Source of the DNA: Caldicellulosiruptor hydrothermalis 108
GTDB lineage: Bacteria; Bacillota; Thermoanaerobacteria; Caldicellulosiruptorales; Caldicellulosiruptoraceae
Assembly: GCF_000166355.1 (NCBI RefSeq)
Contig: NC_014652.1
Coordinates: 2,466,501-2,530,500, forward strand
Direction of reading: 5' to 3'
Length of the DNA stretch: 64,000 nucleotides
Made by a program: the position numbers and the translations under genes. The notes under the pieces were generated by a model. That model was not told where the DNA came from, ran no database searches, and worked only from the letters and a program-made list of their open reading frames with translations. Positions 9,271-16,509 of this stretch are shown here, in pieces; the first letter of the stretch is position 1, and every line of letters begins with the position of its first letter.

Positions 9271-10134
9271 TTATGACCCTTTTTGTGATTTAATGCGAGG
9301 ATTGAATGCCTCATCAAGTCCGTTTGCTAAGAAAATACATCCAAGTTGAAAAAGTGCTAAACATACAATTGGACTCAGCAAATATATATAAGCTCTTGGG
9401 TTGAAAATACCACCTGTATTTTGTACAGCCAAGCTAATCATCATACCCCAATTTGTAGGTGAATACGGAGCAAGCCCTAACATCATCAAACCTACACTTG
9501 CATTTACAGCACTCTGTATTATGAAGATAAAATTGACAGCTATATAAGAAATAATATTTGGCATTATTTCTTTAAAAATAATATGCATTGTACTTAAATT
9601 CATAATTCGGCAAGCAACAATAAACTCACTATGCTTTAAGGAAAGAATCTGCGAACGAATTGCTCGCGCAAGCCCACCCCATGAAAAAAGACTCAAAATA
9701 AGAGAAAATACAAGTGGATTACTAACTTTTATAAGGGTGGATATCACAATCAAAATCGGAAATTGTGGAATTGTAAGAAAGAGATTAGTTATAAACATTA
9801 TTATTGAATCTACCCATTTACCTATAAGACCTGATAATGCACCTATAAAAAAGCCTATTAATATAGTAAAAGTAGCTGTTAAAATTCCTACGCTTAAAAC
9901 TTCTTGTGAACCATATACAAGCTGAACAAAGGTGTCTCGACCAGCAAAATCAGTACCCAAAATATGTTTCCATGAAGGCATTTGATACCTTTCTGAAAAT
10001 CTTATAGTCAAGTCCAGTTTTAAAACTCGCGGTCCTATCGTTGCCATTAAAATAAAAAACATCAAAATAACAAAACCTGTCATAGCTTTTCTATTAACTT
10101 TTATTTCTTCCCATAATTCTTTTACATATCTCAT
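9271..10134 (-). CDS. Opp-type ABC transporter permease (OppC)
   Basis: 287 residues. N-terminal OppC_N segment with one transmembrane helix (about 15-38) followed by a periplasm-exposed stretch (LGTDFAGRDTF, typical of OppC/DppC) and five further helices of the BPD transport domain with the EAA-type loop near FIVACRIMNLS. ATG behind GGAGTGA, 9 bp after oppB. Forms the membrane channel with OppB. Confidence 0.92.
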   Translation of the reverse strand: MRYVKELWEEIKVNRKAMTGFVILMFFILMATIGPRVLKLDLTIRFSERYQMPSWKHILGTDFAGRDTFVQLVYGSQEVLSVGILTATFTILIGFFIGALSGLIGKWVDSIIMFITNLFLTIPQFPILIVISTLIKVSNPLVFSLILSLFSWGGLARAIRSQILSLKHSEFIVACRIMNLSTMHIIFKEIMPNIISYIAVNFIFIIQSAVNASVGLMMLGLAPYSPTNWGMMISLAVQNTGGIFNPRAYIYLLSPIVCLALFQLGCIFLANGLDEAFNPRIKSQKGS

Positions 10135-10143
10135 TTTTATTTC

Positions 10144-11142
10144 TCACTCCTCTATGCTAACTCTCGGATCAAGTTTACTGTATATTAAGTCAGCAATTAA
10201 ATTAGCGATAATTACTGCTGTGGCAGTGACTAATAATAAACCTTGCATCAAGGTGTAGTCCCTTTGGGAGCTTGCCTGAGCTATATAATATCCCATTCCC
10301 GGATATGAAAATATATTTTCAATAAGAGCAGAACCACTAATCATAAAACCAAAATTCATTGCTAATGAAGTTATTAAAGGTAATAATGCATTTCTTCTTA
10401 CATAATTTTTCATTATTGTCCTATCTGATAAACCTCGAGCATATGCAGCATTTACATAGTCTTCACCTAAAACGCTTATAGCACTCCCTTTCATCGCAAG
10501 TGCCCATCCACCTATAGAAGTTATAACATAAGTAAGAATTGGTAAAAACGCGTGTTTGAGTACACTCCAAAGAAATGGTAAATTAAACCCTGGTGTCACA
10601 TCAATATCATAAGCCCCATTATAAGGAAACCAATTGAGATTATATGCAAATATTACAAGTAATAATATGGCAATAATAAAGCCTGGAACTGCACTTGTGA
10701 TAGTCGCATATATAGAAACTATCGGTTCTAAAATAGAGTTCCTTTTCCATGCCATTCTTGTACCTAATTGAATACCTATCAAAAAGCTAATAAGCAAGGA
10801 AATACTTAGCACAAATACTGTCCAGGGTAATGCTTTTGCTACAATTTCATTTACCGTTACAGTTTGATAAATCATTGATGTTCCTAAATTCCCATGTAAC
10901 AATTCATTTACGTATCTAATTAACTGTTTATGCAACGGCTCTCGTGGATCATAATTTACCATTTTAGCTACTCTTTCATAAGCTGCTTCCAATGTAATTC
11001 CATTAGTTTGTGCTAACTGTCTCGCTAAGCCATCAATTGCACTTCCAGGAGTTAGTCTTAACAAGAAAAATGTCAATAAGACTGCACATAAAACTGTTGT
11101 AAACGACATAAGAACTTTTTTAAAAACAGCCTTAATTTTCAT
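10144..11142 (-). CDS. Opp-type ABC transporter permease (OppB)
   Basis: 332 residues from the ATG at 11142; GAGGG lies 9 nt upstream, so I prefer it over an upstream GTG. One N-terminal helix (about 10-30), an extracellular segment with GNLGTS, and the BPD transport domain with an EAA-like loop (YVNAAYARGLSDRTI). The C-terminus ends in LDPRVSIEE, matching the OppB/DppB LDPRI/V ending. Partner of OppC. Confidence 0.92.
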   Translation of the reverse strand: MKIKAVFKKVLMSFTTVLCAVLLTFFLLRLTPGSAIDGLARQLAQTNGITLEAAYERVAKMVNYDPREPLHKQLIRYVNELLHGNLGTSMIYQTVTVNEIVAKALPWTVFVLSISLLISFLIGIQLGTRMAWKRNSILEPIVSIYATITSAVPGFIIAILLLVIFAYNLNWFPYNGAYDIDVTPGFNLPFLWSVLKHAFLPILTYVITSIGGWALAMKGSAISVLGEDYVNAAYARGLSDRTIMKNYVRRNALLPLITSLAMNFGFMISGSALIENIFSYPGMGYYIAQASSQRDYTLMQGLLLVTATAVIIANLIADLIYSKLDPRVSIEE

Positions 11143-11189
11143 CACCACTTTCCCTCTTTCTTAAACTAAATTCAATAAATCTGCAAAGA

Positions 11190-11254
11190 AGGGTCGAGGC
11201 TCTCTTTTAGCAAGTCTTAATAAATCTGTCTTCTAAGTAAGAGAGCCTCGCCCT
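11190..11254 (-). promoter_or_regulatory. Strong hairpin between oppA and oppB
   Basis: CGAGGCTCTCTT (11195-11206) is exactly complementary to the stretch at 11239-11250, with three more G:C pairs beyond one mismatch. It lies in a 149-bp gap after oppA within an otherwise tight operon. Only a short T-rich stretch follows on the minus strand, so it is better read as a partial terminator or mRNA-end stabiliser that raises binding-protein expression over the permeases. Confidence 0.65.
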
Positions 11255-11291
11255 CTTTTAATTTTTACTTTGACTTAAAATTCTCAATTCT

Positions 11292-13181
11292 TTATTTCGG
11301 CTGATATTCTCCATTAACTAATGACATGTACCCTCCAAAACCAAGATTCAGTATAGCTATTCTTCGTTTGTCTTCTTTGTTAGTTGGCAGAGGCATATTT
11401 CTATTATATTTCGCAAACTGATCTGCCATTGGTAATTTTCCACCAAAAGTCTTGGTATTAATCCAAACCCCTGTCGTATTCTGATACAATGCGATATTGA
11501 ACGCATTCTCATTAATAGCATATACTAAATCATTGACCATCTTCATTCTCTTTTTCAGATCATAAGTGTATGGATATTCATCAAGTATCTTAGCAACATC
11601 TATCTCTTTACCATCAGGTCCTTTTAATTTTAAAGTAAGTTTCCCTGTCTTTGGATCTCTTGGCAGTCCATTAATAGTAGCTATCCATCCAAACGTCTGA
11701 CTAAGATAGAAATAAGGATCTGAAGAATACCATGTAATATCTACCCAGTCAGTACCTATATCATAAGCTCCTTCTTGTACCTTTTGCCAATAAGTGCTTC
11801 CTTCAACTATTTTAACTTTAGTTGGTAAACCGAACGCTGTTAACTGTTCTGCAACAGCTTGAGAATAATTGATAACAGCTTCCCATCCTGCTGCTACGCC
11901 AATGTAAAACTCATATTTCTTTCCATTTGGATCTACCCAAATACCATCTGCCCCTTTTCTCCATCCAATTTCTCTTAACAATTGCTCTGCCTTTTTAGGA
12001 TTGTAAGAATAATCTGTCATTTTTTTCTGAGTATCAACTGAAACCCACTTATTTAACTCTGACTGAGCTATTCCTAAAGAAGAATACTTTTTATACTCCG
12101 TCGCATAATAATTTGCAAATTCTCTTATCTTTGTTCTATCAAGTGCATAAACTAATGCCTGTCTGAATTTTACATTATTAAAAGGATACTTTCTGACATT
12201 CAAAAGCAAACCCGCACAAGCTGGATCAAACATCTTGTAATGTACTAAATCTTTATTAGCCCTTAAGATCGACTCTAAAACATCTTTCGGTTGGGTATAG
12301 TTGAAGTTTTCTAATTTCCCTGCTCTCAACATAGCATATTGTGATGATAAGTCATTTACTTGATAGAATACAACCTTTTCAAATGTAACATTTTTAGCAT
12401 CCCAATAATCTTTATTTTTTACAAGAACTAATTGAGTATCAGACACTGCATAGAACTTAAACGGACCAGTACCAATAGGTTTTTTAGGATTATACTTCAA
12501 AAATTGTTGCCAATTATTGTCCAGCTGTTTCCTTATACTATCAGTAATTTCATATCCAAAAGGTCCTCGTTTTGCAGGATCATTTGTTTTCTTAGCGCTG
12601 CTGAGAATTTTGGCAGCATTATCAACATATTTTTTGTAAATGTGATAAGGAATTGTGCCTTGCCTATCTTGAGCAAGGAATATTATTCTAAGTTCGGGGA
12701 AAGGAGCTGGTTCATGCCAATTAAATACTACTGTATAATCGTCAGGCGTTTCAATACTATCTAATCTTCTTGCAACTTCAACTCCATTGTTTAAGATATA
12801 ATAAGCCCACACATCCTTACTTGTAAACTTTTGCCCGTCATGCCATTTTACATTTTTTCTCAAGTGCACTATTGTTTTGTTGCCTTTATGCTCATATGAT
12901 TGGGCTAATCTATTAAATATTTGGTCAGTAGACCTTACAATAAGGAATAATCCTTCAAACATAAACCTTTCACCATAGTAACCTACACCGCCCGACGCAA
13001 AAACGTTACCCTGATACAAAGGTGGTTTTGGCCAATTATCAAGTGCCCTGAAAACTTTCTCGGTATTGTTGAGTTTTGTCGCTGCATTTCCAAAATCAAA
13101 TGCCAAAAAACTGGTAGCAATAAAACTGAGCACAAGAAACACTACAAAAGCTTTTTTGAAATACGACTTGAAACTACCCAT
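11292..13181 (-). CDS. Opp-type extracellular solute-binding protein, not a lipoprotein
   Basis: 629 residues of the SBP_bac_5 (family 5) class. An N-terminal signal peptide (basic FKSYFKK, hydrophobic core about 11-29, likely cleaved near GNA-A at 32-34) lacks the lipobox cysteine expected for Gram-positive binding proteins. Family features include LRKNVKWHDGQKFTSKDV near 105-122 and IGTGPFKF near 235. Length over 600 fits oligosaccharide-binding members, which are larger than the dipeptide ones. First transporter gene, behind the GH15-like gene and a 64-bp gap with a hairpin; AAAGGAGG precedes the ATG. Ligand is inferred to be an alpha-glucan oligosaccharide from its neighbours, not from its residues. 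Confidence 0.9.
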   Translation of the reverse strand: MGSFKSYFKKAFVVFLVLSFIATSFLAFDFGNAATKLNNTEKVFRALDNWPKPPLYQGNVFASGGVGYYGERFMFEGLFLIVRSTDQIFNRLAQSYEHKGNKTIVHLRKNVKWHDGQKFTSKDVWAYYILNNGVEVARRLDSIETPDDYTVVFNWHEPAPFPELRIIFLAQDRQGTIPYHIYKKYVDNAAKILSSAKKTNDPAKRGPFGYEITDSIRKQLDNNWQQFLKYNPKKPIGTGPFKFYAVSDTQLVLVKNKDYWDAKNVTFEKVVFYQVNDLSSQYAMLRAGKLENFNYTQPKDVLESILRANKDLVHYKMFDPACAGLLLNVRKYPFNNVKFRQALVYALDRTKIREFANYYATEYKKYSSLGIAQSELNKWVSVDTQKKMTDYSYNPKKAEQLLREIGWRKGADGIWVDPNGKKYEFYIGVAAGWEAVINYSQAVAEQLTAFGLPTKVKIVEGSTYWQKVQEGAYDIGTDWVDITWYSSDPYFYLSQTFGWIATINGLPRDPKTGKLTLKLKGPDGKEIDVAKILDEYPYTYDLKKRMKMVNDLVYAINENAFNIALYQNTTGVWINTKTFGGKLPMADQFAKYNRNMPLPTNKEDKRRIAILNLGFGGYMSLVNGEYQPK

Positions 13182-13220
13182 AGAAAAACCTCCTTTTAGT
13201 TAATTATAGATTTATTTTTG

Positions 13221-13256
13221 ATAAAATTTGATAGCTATTCAGCTATCAAATTTTAT
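13221..13256 (-). promoter_or_regulatory. 16-bp perfect inverted repeat at the GH15-like/oppA junction
   Basis: Positions 13221-13236 and 13241-13256 are exact complements with a 4-nt loop. The right arm overlaps the last codons and stop (13246) of the GH15-like gene. The stem is AT-rich and has no following T-tract, so it may be an mRNA processing or stability element rather than a full terminator. Confidence 0.55.
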
Positions 13257-15150
13257 CGCCCGATAATTGCTTAGCAGAAAATTCTTTGTAATAAGGATAT
13301 GCCAAAGCAGAGACCATTTCGGCACATGCCCACGTTAGCGGATTTATATAACATACATGTTCATACTTAGCATCTACAGCCTCAGGCATAAGTCCAAAAT
13401 TATTTGTATGCTTTACAAGCCATTCTATTTTTTTGATATATTCAGGAATATCACCTACAAAATAATTAAATTGGGCACATGCGGCGGTATTAAAAATCCA
13501 TGCACCATGATGATAACTTTGCTGGGAATATCCTATTCCATCTCCGTGAAATGAAGCGTTTTTTAGCAAGTAGCTGTTATTATGCAACATCTTCTCATTA
13601 TAATAACCGTACAAAGGCGAAAAATATTGAGGAGTATCATACCTTTTCACAACACAATTGGTGGTAAGTGAAAAACCATAGTAATAATACTTATAATTCT
13701 TGTCCCACATAGTTTCGATACCTTCAGAAATATCTTCAATAAGAGAATCTATCTTACTTTTGAGATTAACATCGGTTGGATCTATAACCTTTAACAGTCT
13801 TCTTGCATTTATTAATCCACCTAAAATGAACATATTTGTTGAAGTAATATACGCTTGCCCGTATACTCCTTCATTTACGCCCCCTTCAGGACCAATTAAA
13901 TTGTTATATCCTTTGTAAGATTCACAACAATGAATAATTTCTTCTAATTTGTCTTTCTTTATAAGTAATTCTCCTGTTAAATCAAAATAATATTTAATCA
14001 AACTCAAATAATATCCAATTGAGTCCAATTGATGCTCCACATAGTTGTTTGCTCCCTCTGAGGGTTTACAATAACAGTCATAACGTTGATAAAACTCCCC
14101 ATTTTTCTTAAATTCTAAATTGCTCAAAAAGTTAAATATCTTTTTTGCTTCTTCAAAGAGCTCAGAATAAAGAAAAGCTTTAGCTACCATCAACGCATCT
14201 CTTGGATAAAAGCATGGACCCAAATGTGTAAAGTAATGTCCTGTAATATCGGCTGGAATAAAACCATTTAAATTAACACTTTTTATAGCTAATAAATTAC
14301 GGTAATAAATCTTTTTCCATTTCTCATTGGCATATTTGTTATAGTCTATTACTTTTGAAGTTTGATCTATGAAACTGCTATAAATCACATTTCCATATTC
14401 TTGGAGATTAATATTTCTAATTCTTTGAAGAAATTTTAATCCTTCTTCAATTTTTTTACACGGAACAATAAACCATCTAAATAATATCTCCTCATCTGGC
14501 GGTATGTTGCATTGACTCCCAATTGCAGCCGAAATGCCAAATTCACTTTTTAGATGATCTTTTTGATTATATTCTTTTTGTAATATTTTTTGAAAACCCG
14601 CAAAATCAAAGTTTATATGTTCAACTGCCAATACATGAAAATCACTTTTTCTATCAAGTCCGATAATTACATATTTTTCTTTTACTCCGCTATCCCAAAT
14701 CAAACAATCGTAGTCCTTATTGTATTCCAATAAACCTTTTTTTGCATTGTTAAAAACAATATAGGCAAAAATATCTATACAGATATCTTTGGAATTATTA
14801 TTTCTTATTAATTCTTCAATTACTATACCATTATCAAGAGCATAGCAAAAACTTTTCCTTTCAATGCCTTTGTATTCTTTATATTTTGAATAAACCTTAT
14901 ATAAATCTTCCCACCCTTCCTCAACTATTTCAATTTCCTTTGGCGCGTGATGCAAATCATATGTAATATTTGAATATAACAACTCTTCTTCGTTTCTTAT
15001 CAGGGTTATACCTTTTTTTATTAAATCATACGTATAATCATTGTAAAAAAGATGCTGAATACCTCTGCTAAAACCTTCTGAAAAACTTTCTGAGTTGGAA
15101 TATAGCGCCGTAAAATTATCAAAACCTACTGTCGTTACACCTTTATACAA
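13246..15150 (-). CDS. Divergent GH15-like (alpha/alpha)6-barrel protein, probable oligosaccharide hydrolase
   Basis: 634 residues, no signal peptide, cytoplasmic. An N-terminal beta-rich domain (about 1-260) precedes a helical barrel. Motifs recur in the order of the GH15 at 3650: YPRDAL (315-320, like WGRDAA), QLDSIGYYL (374-382, like QIDETASVV), a GPEGGVNEG segment with E427 where the general acid should be, and LMPEAVD with E590 where the general base should be. Overall resemblance is low, so family membership is tentative and a relative of GH15, or another (alpha/alpha)6 family, is possible. TTG start, 6 nt after GAGGAGGT. First gene of the Opp operon under a LacI operator; likely hydrolyses the imported sugar. 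Confidence 0.65.
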   Translation of the reverse strand: MYKGVTTVGFDNFTALYSNSESFSEGFSRGIQHLFYNDYTYDLIKKGITLIRNEEELLYSNITYDLHHAPKEIEIVEEGWEDLYKVYSKYKEYKGIERKSFCYALDNGIVIEELIRNNNSKDICIDIFAYIVFNNAKKGLLEYNKDYDCLIWDSGVKEKYVIIGLDRKSDFHVLAVEHINFDFAGFQKILQKEYNQKDHLKSEFGISAAIGSQCNIPPDEEILFRWFIVPCKKIEEGLKFLQRIRNINLQEYGNVIYSSFIDQTSKVIDYNKYANEKWKKIYYRNLLAIKSVNLNGFIPADITGHYFTHLGPCFYPRDALMVAKAFLYSELFEEAKKIFNFLSNLEFKKNGEFYQRYDCYCKPSEGANNYVEHQLDSIGYYLSLIKYYFDLTGELLIKKDKLEEIIHCCESYKGYNNLIGPEGGVNEGVYGQAYITSTNMFILGGLINARRLLKVIDPTDVNLKSKIDSLIEDISEGIETMWDKNYKYYYYGFSLTTNCVVKRYDTPQYFSPLYGYYNEKMLHNNSYLLKNASFHGDGIGYSQQSYHHGAWIFNTAACAQFNYFVGDIPEYIKKIEWLVKHTNNFGLMPEAVDAKYEHVCYINPLTWACAEMVSALAYPYYKEFSAKQLSGDKI

Positions 15151-15207
15151 CTGGTTACCTCCTCATTTGTGAAATTAGCACTAATTTGAGCACCACAATC
15201 AATTTGA

Positions 15208-15219
15208 TTAATCGCTTAA
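15208..15219. promoter_or_regulatory. LacI-type operator 1 (TTAATCGCTTAA)
   Basis: A near-perfect palindrome TTAA-TCGC-TTAA with a central CG step, 15 nt downstream of the -10 box of the Opp operon promoter (about +8 to +19). Matching sites occur at 15369-15380 and 27753-27764. Proposed binding site of the adjacent LacI-family protein. Confidence 0.7.
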
Positions 15220-15233
15220 CCTAACTAATTATT

Positions 15234-15261
15234 ATTATATACCAACTTTATCAAAAGTCAA
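15234..15261 (-). promoter_or_regulatory. Promoter of the GH15-like/Opp/GH13 operon
   Basis: On the minus strand TTGACT (15256-15261), a 16-nt spacer and TATAAT (15234-15239), about 80 bp upstream of the TTG start, with operator 1 immediately downstream. Confidence 0.7.
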
Positions 15262-15304
15262 GTATTTTCATAAAATTTTTAAAACTATTTGATAAGTACA
15301 TATG

Positions 15305-15333
15305 TTGATAGATAAGCCACTAAATAATATAAT
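15305..15333 (+). promoter_or_regulatory. Promoter of the lacI-family gene
   Basis: TTGATA (15305-15310), a 17-nt spacer and TATAAT (15328-15333) on the plus strand, about 75 bp upstream of the regulator's ATG. Operator 2 lies downstream of it, consistent with autorepression. Confidence 0.7.
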
Positions 15334-15352
15334 AGATATTGGACAAATTTTG

Positions 15353-15370
15353 TTGGTTGGTTGGTTGGTT
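15353..15370. repeat. TTGG tetranucleotide repeat next to operator 2
   Basis: Four and a half direct copies of TTGG, ending inside operator 2, in the 5' leader of the regulator gene. Such a tract can vary in length by replication slippage. Confidence 0.75.
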
Positions 15371-15380
15371 AAGTGATTAA
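15369..15380. promoter_or_regulatory. LacI-type operator 2 (TTAAGTGATTAA)
   Basis: Reads TTAATCACTTAA on the minus strand, differing by one base from operator 1. It lies about 36 nt after the lacI -10 box and 30 nt before the start codon, a roadblock/autoregulation position. Confidence 0.65.
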
Positions 15381-15409
15381 ATACTTAAAGGCATTTTGAG
15401 AGGTGGAAA

Positions 15410-16432
15410 ATGAAAAAGAAAATAACAATCAAAGATATTGCTGAGTTAGCAGGGGTTTCTACCGCCACTGTATCTTATGTAATAAATAATGTAGGCCGAA
15501 TAAACGAAGAAACGAGAAAAAGAATTTTAAAAATTATTGAGGAGGTAGGTTATACACCCAATGTTACTGCACGTAATTTAGCCAAACAAAAAAATAATGT
15601 AATTGGAATTTTGGTATCAGTCTTTAAAGATGAAAAAGCTACTGTTTTGACAGACAATCCTTTTTTTATTGAATTTTTAGCAAGTGCTCATTATAAAGCT
15701 GTGGAACATGGCTACAGCATTTTAATAACAGACTACAGTGATAAAAATAACATCAAAAAACTAATAAACTCAAAAGCAGTTTCAGGATTAATTTGTTTAG
15801 GTAAATTTGACAACAAACTATTTCAAACTTTGAAAGAAGCTTATGTTCCTATCGTATTAATAGACCATGATTATGTTTATGATAACTTCTATTATATCTA
15901 TAGCGATGATAAAAAAGGAGCATATTTAGCTACAGAATATTTAATAAAGAGAAACCATCAGAAAATTGGCTTAATTTGTGGTGAAATTAAATCGAGTGTT
16001 ATTCACCAGTGGCGATATGAAGGTTTTTGCAAGGCGTTAAATGACTATGAATTGGAAATTAACAAAGATTACATTTTCGAAACTAATCTGAATTATCGAA
16101 GTGGAATAAGCTTAGCAGAAAAAATATTGCCGTTGATAGGTAAAGTAACAGCATTTTTTGTTATTTCAGATATTGTAACAATGGGACTAATTAAAGGATT
16201 ATCTAAGTATAATGTTAGGGTCCCAGATGACCTTTCTATTGTCAGTTATGACAATCTTCAATCATCTAAATATTTCATACCTGAACTTACAACAGTAAAT
16301 CAAAACATTAAATTAAAGGCTGAAATGTCTATTGATTTAATTGTAAACCATTATCACAATTCAAATGCCTCATCAAACATCTTTGTTCTGCCTGTAGATA
16401 TTGTCGAAGGTAACTCTGTAAAAATAATTTAG
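15410..16432 (+). CDS. LacI/GalR-family transcriptional regulator
   Basis: 340 residues. Residues 4-55 are the LacI helix-turn-helix and hinge (TIKDIAELAGVSTATVSYVIN, then RILKIIEEVGYTPN). Residues 60-340 are a periplasmic-binding-protein-like sugar sensor dimer domain. ATG with GAGAGGTGG upstream. It is divergent from the Opp operon, and its leader and the two sugar-degradation promoters share the TTAAYCRCTTAA palindrome, so it is likely the repressor of the whole locus, relieved by an imported alpha-gluco-oligosaccharide. The effector is not known. Confidence 0.93.
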   Translation: MKKKITIKDIAELAGVSTATVSYVINNVGRINEETRKRILKIIEEVGYTPNVTARNLAKQKNNVIGILVSVFKDEKATVLTDNPFFIEFLASAHYKAVEHGYSILITDYSDKNNIKKLINSKAVSGLICLGKFDNKLFQTLKEAYVPIVLIDHDYVYDNFYYIYSDDKKGAYLATEYLIKRNHQKIGLICGEIKSSVIHQWRYEGFCKALNDYELEINKDYIFETNLNYRSGISLAEKILPLIGKVTAFFVISDIVTMGLIKGLSKYNVRVPDDLSIVSYDNLQSSKYFIPELTTVNQNIKLKAEMSIDLIVNHYHNSNASSNIFVLPVDIVEGNSVKII

Positions 16433-16443
16433 TAATAACACAA

Positions 16444-16473
16444 AAAAGCTGCCGGCGTGAATCGGCAGCTTTT
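16444..16473. terminator. Bidirectional terminator between lacI and the secreted GH87
   Basis: AAAAGCTGCCG (16444-16454) and CGGCAGCTTTT (16463-16473) form an 11-bp perfect stem with an 8-nt loop, followed by T-rich sequence on the plus strand and a T run on the minus strand. It can end transcription from both convergent genes. Confidence 0.85.
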
Positions 16474-16509
16474 ATTTATTGTTATTTTAATAAACATAGT
16501 ATTGCTTAG

